From: Linanthus parryae | Taxonomy: Eukaryota > Streptophyta > Magnoliopsida > Ericales > Polemoniaceae | DNA length: 64,000 bases | Direction: 5' to 3' | Assembly: GCA_023055425.1 (NCBI GenBank) | Contig: JALGPY010000009.1 | Location: 32,965,275-33,029,274, forward strand | Shown: piece after piece, positions 45,275 through 56,235 of the stretch | Position numbering within the stretch: position 1 is the first letter of the stretch | Layout of the letters: every line of letters starts with the position of its first letter | Notes under the pieces: generated by a model | The model's input: the letters and a program-made list of their open reading frames with translations, nothing else | Databases searched by the model: none | Told to the model about the DNA's origin: nothing | Program-made: the position numbers and the translations under genes

Positions 45275-46992
45275 CCCCTGCAAAGAAGACCAAGAAAGGG
45301 AAGGAAGTTCGAGAGAAAACTAGGGATGGGTCAGAATCAGAATCTGCAACAGAGGAGGTGGTGAAAGAAAAGGGGAACATCGATCAGGAGGAGGAGTCAG
45401 GCAAGAAGAAGAAAGACGTGATTGTTGATAAAGAAAAGAATAATGTACCTTCTACAAAGGAGAAGAAGGCTGGTGACAAGAAATTAGAAGCAACCCCAGA
45501 GAAGAAGGGTGAAGAAACCACTGAGAAGAAGAGGGTGAAACACAGTGCTGTAAGAACCAAGAAAGCCACAAATTTGGTAAGAATCTCTTGCCTGAATCTT
45601 GGTTGGTTAATACTGTTGTCAAGAAGGTTTGGATGGATGGGTATGCATCCTCAAAGGTGTATTTTTGTAGTATGATCAGTTCTGATTTATTGGAGATTTT
45701 ATATTTAGACTATATTAAGAACTTGAGAAGTTCATCTGTTGGAAGTATGTTAAACCCACCCTTAGAAGCTTACCCTAGGTTAACCATACTGTTCTATTAG
45801 AACCTGGTTCAAGAGCTTGATGATAGTGATAGATATATCCTAACCTCAAAGGTGGCTGGAGTGGATATGAGGTTAGATCACAGGTTATTCTCCAAAGTCT
45901 TGGGAGTTCCTAGAAAGTATAAGGTTGGTGACTACCCTGATAGGAAAGAGATCCGAGAGAAAGCCTAATCCATATTTTTCTTGGAGGGAACCACTTATGA
46001 ACCCAAACCGTTAACACATTTTGTGTTCAACTGTGAAGCCAAAATCCTAGTTTCCATTATCATGAGGTTTGTGCTACCCCGAATACTCCAAAGAGTTGGT
46101 AACAGACAAGGTTTTAATCCTGATGTACTTGATTTGCCAAGGATTTGATGTAGAACTTCCTACTGTGGTGATGAAACACATGGTTTACTGTGGGACTATG
46201 ACTAGAAATCACTCTCTACCCTATGCCAATATTTTACCACTCTTTTTCAAACATTTTGGAGTGTCTTTGAAGGATGAAGAGAAGATTACTACTGGTTTTG
46301 GGGTATTTGATGAAGCATCCCTTCAAAGGATTGGAATTGTGTAAACTGCTAAGGGAAAGTGGAAGTTCTATTCAGAGTTAAGTGATAAAGAGCTGAAGGA
46401 AAAGGATTTTATCAAACCTAGAGGTGCTTCAACCCCTAAGGTGCCTGGTCATCTGGATTTCTCACAGATCATAGATAGGGTTGATATTTTGGAAGATGGT
46501 GTGGAAGACTTGAAACAGGGATTGTTTGATTAATCCAATGATTTGACTAAGTTCAAACGTTTGGTGCTTAACAAGCTTGACCTGATCATCAAAGGTTTGG
46601 ATCTAGAGAAAGTTCCTTCTTCAGAAAGCAAAGAGACTAGTATTGATTCAGAAGAAGTTCTGGGAGAATCTCTCAAGAAACACAGGAAGAAGAAGAAAGG
46701 TATTCCTATTGTTCTGACATCAAAGGATCTCTTTGATCAGTCTGATTAAGAGGCAGAAGATGAGGAAACTGCTGCAGAGAGAGCTGAACAGGAAACTGCT
46801 AATCTGGACAAATTGGTTGATGAGGTTATTGAGAAGATGAAAACTGAGGAAGCTCAAGGAAAGAAGGCTGAAGAGCAAGGAGTTCCAGCTGAGGGAGAGG
46901 CAGAAGATGCAGAAGTCTCAGAAGAAGAACAAGAAGAGACTCAGGGCAAAGGCAAAGGAGCAGCAAAGTCTACAGGATCTTCAAAGCCTTGA
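45270..46992 (+). pseudogene. SIRE-2 env-like ORF, 3' piece
   Basis: It resumes after the Tork-like insertion with PPAKKTKKGKE, matching PPAKKSRTEKG in SIRE-1. It continues through the K/E-rich region, the central domain (about 45600-46340, including YSKELVTDKVLILMYLICQG) and a charged tail, ending near TGA 46990-46992. Stops or frame changes occur near 45590, 45799, 45966, 46342, 46531 and 46747, so it was defective apart from the insertion. Confidence 0.82.
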
Positions 46993-47335
46993 ACCTCATC
47001 TATCTATTATTTCTACTCTCTTCAGTTTTGAAGCTTAGGCTACTATTCCTATTTTCTTTTAAAAACTCTGAACAGATCCAACATTTTCTTCAACTCTTTT
47101 GATAAAAGTCAAAAATGGGGAGAAGATTATGTGTTTTATGTGTTTTTGTTTCATGTTTTTAGGATGTTTAGTATCTACTTTTATGATGTGTAATAAATTG
47201 TGGATCTGATGATGTTTATCTATGCAATTCTGCGGATTTTGATTTTTTTTTTCAATTTACGTTCTGTGATTTACCTACTGCTGTTTGTAAGTTGCAGGAT
47301 ATCAATTGTTCAGATAATGTGTTTTATCTTTCATC
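46993..47335 (+). other. SIRE-2 3' untranslated region
   Basis: AT-rich non-coding sequence between the env-like stop and the polypurine tract, co-linear with 9719-10127 in SIRE-1. Confidence 0.65.
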
Positions 47336-47345
47336 AAGGGGGAGA
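47336..47345 (+). other. SIRE-2 polypurine tract
   Basis: AAGGGGGAGA, identical to SIRE-1, one base before the 3' LTR. Confidence 0.9.
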
Positions 47346-47346
47346 T

Positions 47347-48843
47347 TGATAAGTTTGAAGCTCATGGATACTCTGATATGAAAATACAGGCACAGAGCTT
47401 AGCTCCTTGATGATGAAAGCCAGAAACACAAAAGCATAAGAAATTGCTAAGTACCAAAGCTTCAAAGCTTTGAGTTACTATATACAATTCTTGTACGTTG
47501 TATTTGTCTAACTATTTTGTGCAGATTTTTGTTACGTTTTGATGATGATTAGTTTAGTTATTTAATTATTTTCAGTAATATATATTCTAATAGGATCACT
47601 GCAGGATTAGATTGGATTGAAAATCCAATACACATTCTGGAGAAGTTAGCAGGCAAAGCTTCAAAGCTTTGAGATTTTCAAGTCACTCTTTACTGCTAAG
47701 TTCTTCTAACCATCTTTCTGTATGCAGATGGATTCAGTGTTACTTGGATGTTGTTACATGCTGATTATTGTCTATTATTGTGGACTCTATATTGGTTATT
47801 AGATATATTCATGAGATTGAATATAATTGTTAACTCATAACTATCAGCAGACAAGTCTAGCATGATTATCTCTTTATTGGTAAGCTGCTGTTTCAAGCAG
47901 ATCTCTTTTCTAGATTGTATTGTTATTTGTTTGATCTTATTTGCTAAGTATTTTCAGGTTTGTTGGACTTCCAACGTCCATAAACAGATCAGCAATATAT
48001 TCAAATTGAGCTGCTAACAGGAGCTTAACAGATATGAGATATTTTAGGAATTATGTTCCTGAAATCTCAAGTTAGTTGCAGACTAAAAAATCTAGCTAAA
48101 TTTGAATTGTAGAGACTATTTAGAGACACAGAGGTCGTATTTTTGAAGAGGGCAATCATCTGGGAAGATCAATTACAGCTCTTCAAATCATTCAGGGAAT
48201 CAATTCAAGCAGGCTGAAGATTACTCAAATCCAGAAGAACTCTTCCAGGCTTTAAACAACTTATTCTCTCTGAGTTCTTCTCTCTGTACTTAATTGTATC
48301 ATTCTTTCTGTATTTCTAAACCTCACTAAACTTAGTAGTTTGGTTGTTCAAGTGAACAACAAGAGGTTCTTATTGTTTCAACAGGTTGTAGCCTGTAACT
48401 AGATAGGTTGTGAACCACAAGCTGTATAAGTGTAAGGCAGCTCACTTAGGCTTGACATCTAGGGTTAAATATGGGTGATTAATAATAAGTTGTGTTTGAA
48501 TCCTGGAGGGATTAGATCCCTCAGGCAGAGACTAGGTCCAATTGAGACTGAACTCTGTAAAATATATGTTTCCTTGCTATTTACTTTTGATGCATTTACA
48601 TACAGTTTATATTGGAAGTTTCAAAGCATTGGAGCTTTCCAAGTCTCAAAGCATTGAAGCCTCCATACTATGCTATTATATCTTTTAGCTTCTCAAATCT
48701 ATTTCAAAGCTTTGAGATATCAACAGCTTATTTTACTTAGTTTTCAAAAACTTGAGTTTTGGCAAAAGCTGGCATACTCTATTCAACCCCCCCCCCTTCT
48801 AGAGTATTATTTTACCTGTTTACACCAACATTACAAACTTTCA
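47347..48843 (+). repeat. SIRE-2 3' LTR
   Basis: 1,497 bases from TGATAAGTTTGAAG to CTTTCA, followed by GAAGG. It contains CAAAGCTTTGAG at 47463-47474, 47662-47673 and 48705-48716, GTTGTTCAAGTGAACAAC at 48343-48360, and a C-run at 48787-48796. Confidence 0.93.
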
Positions 48844-48848
48844 GAAGG
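48844..48848 (+). repeat. SIRE-2 target-site duplication, right copy
   Basis: GAAGG, identical to 29624-29628; Tat-1 resumes directly after it. Confidence 0.95.
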
Positions 48849-49112
48849 TGCGCGGGGTCGTCTTCAAATTCTTCCACTGAAGATGTCCGTGAGATTGTTG
48901 AACGTCGAGAAAACAAAGAATTGAAAGACATAGAAATGAATGGTAGTTTGGTTGAAGTATCAATCGATAAGATGAAGGAGGCTCCAAAATGTATGAAGGA
49001 CTCACCAAAGCCACAGAAACAATAACATAAGGAAATGTACTTGAGCTTAGAAGAAGAAAAGAAAAGGCAGTGTTTTATCCGTAGATCTCACCCAAGAAGA
49101 GGAAGAAAATGA
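48849..49112 (+). pseudogene. Tat-1 pol fragment (start of the second ORF)
   Basis: It continues Tat-1 exactly where 29628 stopped (TGCGCGGGG, against TACGCGGGG in Tat-2 at 62267). It matches the linker before the Tat-2 RT (ECMEDRPRPQK in Tat-2, KCMKDSPKPQK here) and ends within a GAAGAGGAA stretch at the Athila LTR. The RT itself is absent. Confidence 0.8.
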
Positions 49113-50702
49113 TGTGATAACTCCACATTAGGAGTTATATTGTTTATGATCCATGACCGTTTTGCCAGCGTTTCAGTGTATTTATGTGAGAAATTGACCA
49201 AATCCGAGTTGTTTTGAGCATACATGAGTTATTGAGCTTTATTTCGTAATCCGGGCGTTTTTCATATGATTTATAATTGTTTATCGCATGTGATCTTCCG
49301 GGTTGTTTAGTTTTGTGTATCTCAGGTTAAAGAGGTTCAATGGAGCTTAGGAGATGCTTGGATATACTTGGAATGGAGCTAGATGAAGAGGAGAAAAGGA
49401 GACGCACAAACGAAGAAAAGTTGGAAAAGTCACACAGGACCAGCCTGAACTCTTTTCGACTCCCAGGAAAATCTACAAAGAATTTTGAAGAAAGGCTTGC
49501 ATAATTAGAAAGTAGACATCTGTAGCTTTCCAACGCTATATGGTAGGCCCGAAGAGGAGTCCATATGAGGGAGATACAACCCGCGCAAAATCAGCAAATA
49601 ATTCTGTCCGGGAATTACAAGGTAGAGGGGCTGAAGTGCAATTTCGGCTAGTTTTCATTAAAAAGCGTGCCCAGCTGGTAGAAAACGGGGAGGACGACCT
49701 AAGAACAACATATTCACGCATCTTTGGAGTCTTGGGAGCTAGAGAAGACGGGAGACAAAGCTAGGAGCTTGGAAGATCACCAATATTGAAGATTTTAGCG
49801 TTTGATCATCTTTTCTTCTTCTTTTTCTTCATGAACTCTACTATTTTGTTTATGTTGAACACTATTATGTTTAGCTAAACACTTTAAGCTAGGTAATTTA
49901 TGAGAAACTAGGGTTTGAAGACGTTTTTCCGGATTTTGGACATGATACATGCGTTTGCTTAAAGTTTATGAATGTTCTAGTTATCTTACATATTATTTTA
50001 CTTCATTCTTAGTATTCTTGGCTTGATCACCCTTAGGATACTAGTCGTTGAGATTGTTGCACGAAAGTGAACTTTTTGATACATGTTAAAGAATATTGTA
50101 GGTGATCTCATAGTTTCTTGAGACCGAGAGGAGATAGAAACTTGATTAATCGTGTGAGGGTAGTTTCGATTAGTTGTGTTAGGACTTAGTGAATTCGGTG
50201 GACCGATAGGACCCGGGGAACGAGGCCTAACAACTCAATTAGATTGTATTAATAGACGGAGGTGGACCGAGAGGACCCGAAATCTATTGTTTCCACAAAA
50301 TTCACGTGAGATCGAGAGAAGATCGTGATGAGCATTACCCGATATAACTAGCACGTGAGTAGAGTGTTTCATGCATAATTCCGGAAATCGTTAACAACCC
50401 TAGGGACATCAATTACCTAGTTCTTTCTCATTAATCGTAATCAATCACAAGTTATTTTCGTTTGAAAATTGAAAACCCTACAAAAATATTTAGTTACTTG
50501 TTATTTAATTTGCGTCGCTTGTTTGTGGGCGACAACGTTACAAATTCAAACAACTTTTTACTTGTTACTTAGATATCGTAGAGTTAATTTCTATTTAGCT
50601 AGTAATCGTAAATTCCCTTGGGTTCGATACTCGGAGTCGTAAAATACTCCACATACTACTTGACCGTATACTTGCGTTTAAGCGCGTAAAGAATTCGCGT
50701 CA
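49113..50702 (+). repeat. Athila 5' LTR
   Basis: It starts TGTGATAACTCC (or TGATAACTCC at 49115) and ends GCGTCA seven bases before the primer-binding site, about 1,590 bases. AACTCCACATTAGGAGTT at its start is a near-perfect inverted repeat. No second copy is in the window, so the left limit is inferred from the end of Tat-1 similarity. A 74-codon frame inside it is not considered a gene. Confidence 0.8.
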
Positions 50703-50708
50703 AGTTTT

Positions 50709-50727
50709 TGGCCCCGTTGCCGGGGAC
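50709..50727 (+). other. Athila primer-binding site (Asp-tRNA type)
   Basis: TGGCCCCGTTGCCGGGGA agrees with the plant Asp-tRNA site TGGCGCCGTTGCCGGGGA except for one base, and is typical of Athila. Confidence 0.88.
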
Positions 50728-50844
50728 TTTAACGGTTTATTAGTTTAGTAGAAATTGATTTAGGATATCTCTTTTACTTTTTTTGTTTAATTAGCTATTT
50801 GTTTTCTCACTTGTATTTGATTCTAATTTTCAGGTCGTCAGTGT

Positions 50845-52548
50845 ATGCTCAGGATCCCTAGAGAACTTGTGCCCCCACTTGAAGACCCAGAACAGTTATT
50901 CAGAGATCGGAGGAGAAGACAGAAACAGAGCAAGATGGGTGATCAATTGACCAACGCGCAGCTCAATGAGAAAATGGAAGAGTTGGCGAAATATTTGAAT
51001 GATCGCAACGCCCACACACCGTACAACAAGTCTGGGCAGGCTATTGTGGAGAAATTCCAGACGTCCACGTATGGACACAATCCGGCAATTGTAGTGCCAG
51101 ACATACAGGCTGAGCATTTTGATCTCAAGCTAGCTACGATCCAGACAGTCACCAATCAGTTCAAGTTTTATGGGAACAAGGATGAGGATCCCAACGATTT
51201 CATTGGGAATTTCAATGCTTATATCAAGACCGTAAAGTATAAGAACGTGACTCCAGAGGCGTTGAAACTTATTCTATTTTCCCCATTGTTTGAAAGGTGC
51301 AGCTGAGAAGTGGCTTGAGTCGAGAGCTCCGGATTCAATCACTACATGGGCTCAATGTGTTGATGAATTCATGGCAAAGTTTTACCCAGTTAAGCGGGTG
51401 ATTCAGTTACAAGGTGATATCCTTGGCTTTCAGCAGCAGGCCCATGAGATCGTGGTAGAGGCATGGGATAGATTTATGCATTTGATCAGGAAGTGCCCAA
51501 ATCACGATTTTGGGGACTACAAAATTTTGCAGGTCTTCTACCATGGCTTGGAACGCCATAACCAGGATTTGGTTAACAGGGAAGATGGAGGAAACTTTAT
51601 GTACTAAGTTGACAAAGAGGATGCATTTGCACTTATGAAACAGCTAGCCAAGCAGGATACGCAGTTTTATGATTCTAGAAGACTTTCGGCATTGCCTGAG
51701 GCGAAAGATAATGAGTGGAAGGATGGGATCAGCAAGATGGTGTCAGACTTGGCCAAGCATGTTTATAAGGACAAGAAGACAGTAGCAAGTGTTGAGGAGC
51801 CATAATATGATGCAGCAATGGCACACATGGAAAATGAGGATTTGAACTATGTGTGGGCACACGGACAGAGGCAGAACTGGAATCAAGGGAACTACAGGCC
51901 ACGCACTAGAGATCATCCAGGATTCAGGTATGGGGATCAGTCTGGAGCGACATATGCACCGCGGTTCCAGCAAAGGCCACAGGTTTCACAGGCCCCACCA
52001 GCAGCTGTTGCAGCACCAAGTTCAGACATCTCTGAGTTGACAAAGGCATTGGCACAACTGAGTGAAAACATGAATACTATGACCACCAATGTGAACAACA
52101 TGTCCACACAGGTTACTGCTGTGTCTGCAGATTTACAGGCTACGAAGACTTCTCTTCGTTCTCTTGAGGTACAGGTGGGTCAGATTGCTACTCAGCTCTC
52201 ATCTAGAGCTCCAGGTTCTTTGCCTTCCAACACGGAAGAAAATCCTCGTCAAATCAATGCAATCACTACTCGAAGCGGGGTTGCATTGAAAGATCCTTCA
52301 TATCCCACTCATGCTAGAGCCGATGCTTCTAAGGCTAAAGAGAATGAGATATTTGATGATGATACTAATGTCGTGATCCCCCAATCAAAGGGCGCGACGG
52401 ATGAGGAGGCGGTGAAAGACAAGGATGAGGTACGTATTGATACTACTGTTTCTAAGGCAGTTCCATATCCGTTGAGAACGAGAAAGAGGGATGATTCTAG
52501 AGATTTTCAGAGGTTTCTTGGTATATTCAAGAAGGTTGAGATTTAACA
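50845..52548 (+). pseudogene. gag: Athila gag (broken)
   Basis: It begins MLRIPRELVPPLEDPEQ at 50845. The retrotransposon gag domain (about 51160-51600) includes EKWLESRAPDSITTW and MAKFYPVKRV, crossing a frameshift near 51295. Stops interrupt it at 51605-51607 and near 51803-51805. The C-terminal part (51818-52546) has a run of T/N/S with heptad-like spacing suggestive of a coiled coil (about 52030-52200) and INAITTRSG near 52253, a phrase common just before the protease in such elements. A further frameshift lies near 52535. Confidence 0.88.
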
Positions 52549-53019
52549 TTCCTTTTGCAGAGGCTATCTCTAAAATGCCTACATATGCCAAGTTTCTCAA
52601 GGATATTCTTTCAGGAAAGAGACGCATGAGTGATTTTGCTCAGGTGAATTTGACTGCTGAGACTTCTGAATGCGTCAGGAGTGGATTGCCTAAGAAGAAG
52701 AAAGACCCTGGGAGCTTTGTGATACCGGTTACTCTTGGTGATTCTCTCACTATGACTGCATTGTGCGATTTGGGGCAAGCATCAATTTGATGCCCTTGTC
52801 CGTATTCAGGAAGCTAGGTGTGGGGGAGCCTCGTCCCACCCGAGTTACCTTGCAGATGGATGACAGGTCGATCCGTAGAGCATATGGGGCAATTGACGAC
52901 ATTTTGGTCAAAGTTGGTACTCTTATCTTTCCTGCAGATTTTGTCATCTTAGACATAGAGGTTGGCGAAGTACCTCTCATTCTTGGCCCTTCCTAGCTAC
53001 AGGGGAGGCTATTGTTCAT
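52549..53019 (+). pseudogene. pro: Athila protease (broken)
   Basis: The aspartic protease with the Athila-type motif LCDLG/ASINLMP, split by a one-base frameshift near 52770. The flap region and ILD follow, and LILGP at about 52976 is split by another indel. The gene is continuous in order with gag upstream and RT downstream. Confidence 0.85.
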
Positions 53020-56000
53020 GTGAAGAGTGGAAAGCTATCTATGCAGATCAATGATGAAAAAGTGGTCTTCGATGTGTTCAAGGTAATGAAAATGCCTTCA
53101 TGTTATAACTATGAAGATTGCTTTAGCGTAGAGATCTTTGATGATGATATGGGAGATGAGGAAGCTAAATTGATGTGGGAGGAAATTGATGGAATGTACA
53201 AGGATGAATATCAGAGCCCTCCCATGGATTTGTGTCACATGAGCAGCTGGACCAAGCTGGATTTATACGAGCAAGGGGAGCAGAAATTAGCTCTTGTTCC
53301 TTCACTCAAGTCACCACCCGTGCTTGAGTTGAAGCCATTGCCTAGCCATCTCAGGTATGTTTTTCTTGGTGTTGATAACACATTGCCCGTAATTTTTTCT
53401 TCTGTTTTATCTCAGGCACAGGAGGAGCAGATTTTGGATGTGCTAAGGAAGCATAAGGGAGCAATTGGATGGACTATCACAGATATAAAGGGGATCAGCC
53501 CCGTCTATTGCCAGCACAAGATCCGGGTAGAAGAAGGAAAGAAGCCAGTGATCCAAGCACAGCGGAGATTGAATCAGCATATGAGAGAAGTGGTGAGAAA
53601 AGAGGTCATGAAGTGGCTAGAGGCTGGTATTATTTTTCCGATCTCAGACAGCACTTGGACTAGCCCGGTCCAGTGTGTGCCTAAGAAAGGAGGAATGATT
53701 GTGGTAGAGAACGACAAGCATGAGCAGATTGCTCAACGGGCTGTTACTGGATGGCGTGTGTGCATGGATTACAGGAAGCTAAATGAAGCCACGCTCAAGG
53801 ATCACTTTCCGTTGCCGTTTATTGATCAGATGCTTGATCGTTTGGCTCACCACGAGTACTACTGCTTCTTGGATGGATATTCAGGCTACAACCAGATAGC
53901 CATTGCTCCAGAAGACCAGGAGAAGACTACCTTTACATGTCTCTATGGCAATTTTGCGTTCCGCCGCATGCCATTTGGATTATGTAATGCACCGGCTACT
54001 TTCCAGCGGTGTATGATGGCCATCTTCTCGGACATGATTGAGAAGCATTTAGAGGTTTTCATGGACGACTTCTCCTTATTTGGTGACAGTTTTGAGGACT
54101 GTCTACATCATCTCGGCCGTGTCTTGGTTCGTTGTGAAGACACTAATATCGTGCTGAATTGGGAGAAGTGCACATTCATGGTCACAGAGGGGATATTTCT
54201 TGGTCACAAGATTTCACGCAGAGGTTTAGAGGTTGATCAAGCGAAGGTAGAGACAATCAAGCAACTCCCTTATCCGACTTCAGTGAAGGGGGTCAGAAGC
54301 TTCTTGGGACATGCAGGTTTCTATCGCAAGTTTATCAAGGACTTCTCGAAGATCTGCAAGCCTTTGTGTGTGTTGCTAGGGAAAGATGTCTCGTTTGTGT
54401 TTGATGAAGCGTGCAAGAAGGCCTTCGACTTTTTGAAGGAACAGCTTACCTCAGCTCCTATCATCACAACTCCGGATTGGAGTTTGCCATTTGAGCTCAT
54501 GTGCGATGCCAGTGATTTCGCCATTGGAGCAGTCTTGGGGCAGCGCAAGGACAAGGTATGTCATGTTATTTACTATGCTAGTAGAGTTCTTAATGAGGCT
54601 CAACTAAATAATGGCACTACTGAGAAGGAGCTTCTAGCTGTGATTTTTGCTCTTGACAAATTCCGGCCTTATCTTGTGGGATCGAAAGTGATTGTCTTTA
54701 CAGATCATTCGGCGCTGAAATATTCGGCGCTGAAATATCTTCTTGTTAAGAAGGATTCCAAGCCAAGATTGTTGCGTTTGGTTCTTTTGATGCAGGAATT
54801 TGATGTTGAGATCCGCGACAAGAAGGGTGTTGAGAATGTGGTAGCGGACCACCTCTCAAGAATCGAGAATGGAGTGGTAGAGAAGGTGCCGATTCAAGAG
54901 AACTTTCCTGACGAGAGCTTGATGTCTCTGGGGGATACTGAGCCTTGGTATTGGGCAATTGCTAACTATCTCACCAATGGGAACATTCTAGAAGAGTGGA
55001 CAGTGCAGCAGAAGAAGCGGTTCTTATATGTGGTGAAGCAGTACTTTTGGGAGGATCCATATCTATTCAAGATGGGAGCTGACAACATCATTCGGAAGTG
55101 TGTGCCTACTCATGAGATCTATGATGTGAACAAGCAATGTCATGCAGCGCCTAGTGGAGGCCATTTTAGCGGTCCTCGCACCGCCATGAAGGTACTACAA
55201 TCCGGTTTCTTTTGGCCTACTATATTTAAAGATTGTCATGATTGGGTTGCAGGATGTGATAGTTGCCAAAGAACGGGTAACATCTCCAGGCGAGATGAGA
55301 TGCCAATGTATGAATGGCTTGAGGTGGAGCCCTTCGATGTTTGGGGCATAGACTTCATGGGTCAGTTTCCTCCTTCGTATGGTAATCTCTACATCCTCCT
55401 TGCTGTTGATTATGTGACGAAATGGGTTGAAGCAATTGCGTGCCCCAAGAATGATGCAGCAACGGTTGAGAAGTTCATAAAGAAACATATCTTTACTCGG
55501 TTTGGCACACCAAGGGCAATGGTGAGCGATGAAGGATCACACTTCATAAACCGAGTGTTTGCCAGAGTCTTGAAGACGTACGGGGTGTCTATCCATAAGG
55601 TTTCCCTACCTTATCAACCCCAAACCAATGGGCAAGCGGAAGTTTCAAACAGGGAGATTAAGGGGATTCTTCAAAAAACCGTCAACACCGGACGCAAGGA
55701 TTGGGCGGTGAAATTAGATGATGCATTGTGGGCATACCGTACTACATGGAAGACGCCTTTGAACATGTCTCCGTTCCAGCTTGTCTTCGGTAAGGCATGT
55801 CATCTTCCCGTTGAGTTAGAGCACAATGTTTATTGGGCGATCAAGCGGTTGAACATGGATCCTGAGTTAGCAGGACAAGCAAGGAAGATGAAGCTTCTTT
55901 AACTTAAGGAATGGAGATTAAAGGCCTATGATAGTTCCCGAATTTATAAGGAGGAGACGAAGAGATGGCACGACAGTCGTCTCAAACCGAAAGAACTTCG

Positions 56001-56235
56001 TGTGGGACAAAAGGTTTTGCTATTAAACTCACACATGAAGCTCTTTCCGGGAAAGCTTCGTTTGAGATGGTCCGGGCCGTTCCGGATCCACCAAATTTAT
56101 CCTTGGGGTGCGGTTGAGTTAGAAGATCCACATACGAATGAGTGTTTCCGCGTCAATGGAACCAGAGTCAAGCCATACTTGGAATCCGCGCCAATTCTGG
56201 CCAAACTGGATGTTATCTACTTTGACGAGTCGTGA
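53020..56235 (+). pseudogene. pol: Athila pol: RT, RNase H, integrase
   Basis: One frame of 960 codons to TAA 55900-55902, then the same frame on to 56235. RT has [38 protein letters not shown] and catalytic [10 protein letters not shown]. RNase H has [33 protein letters not shown] and [10 protein letters not shown]. Integrase has the zinc-type N-terminus ([28 protein letters not shown]), the core [17 protein letters not shown] and [14 protein letters not shown], and a C-terminal part after the stop (KPKELRVGQKVLLLNSHMK). A 15-base tandem duplication in RNase H (54707-54736) adds five residues. The start at 53020 is not an ATG; natural translation came from the gag-pro frame. Confidence 0.93.

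Larger units (their letters stand above)
29629..48843 (+). mobile_element. SIRE-2: full-length Sirevirus, interrupted
   Basis: A second complete Sirevirus. LTRs at 29629-31114 and 47347-48843 begin TGATAAGT and end TTTCA, with a perfect Met-tRNA primer site, gag, pol, env-like ORF and polypurine tract. Removing the 8,494-base copia at 36776-45269 and one five-base duplication leaves 10,716 bases, within two bases of SIRE-1. The proteins are clearly homologous to SIRE-1 but the LTRs differ widely, so the two belong to different families of one lineage. In the first ~155 LTR bases I count about a dozen differences between its two LTRs. The coding regions have many stops. Confidence 0.95.
26430..49112 (+). 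mobile_element. Tat-1: old Tat/Ogre-like gypsy element, interrupted
   Basis: Its pieces are an LTR end and primer site (to 26991), a decayed gag-protease region (27028-29625), and, beyond the SIRE-2 insertion, the start of the next ORF (48849-49112). The sequence matches Tat-2 (from 58986) piece by piece. The SIRE-2 junction restores the reading order exactly: left GAAGG at 29624-29628 and right GAAGG at 48844-48848, where Tat-2 has GAAGGTACGCGGGG. At 49113 the match to Tat-2 ends and an Athila-type LTR begins. The rest of Tat-1 is not in the window. The left limit is estimated from the length of the Tat-2 LTR. Confidence 0.85.

Noticed and set aside
920..48843. Repeated palindromic words taken as a possible CRISPR or tandem array
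   Set aside because: The copies are unevenly spaced over tens of kilobases, with no spacers of constant length, and the host is a plant.
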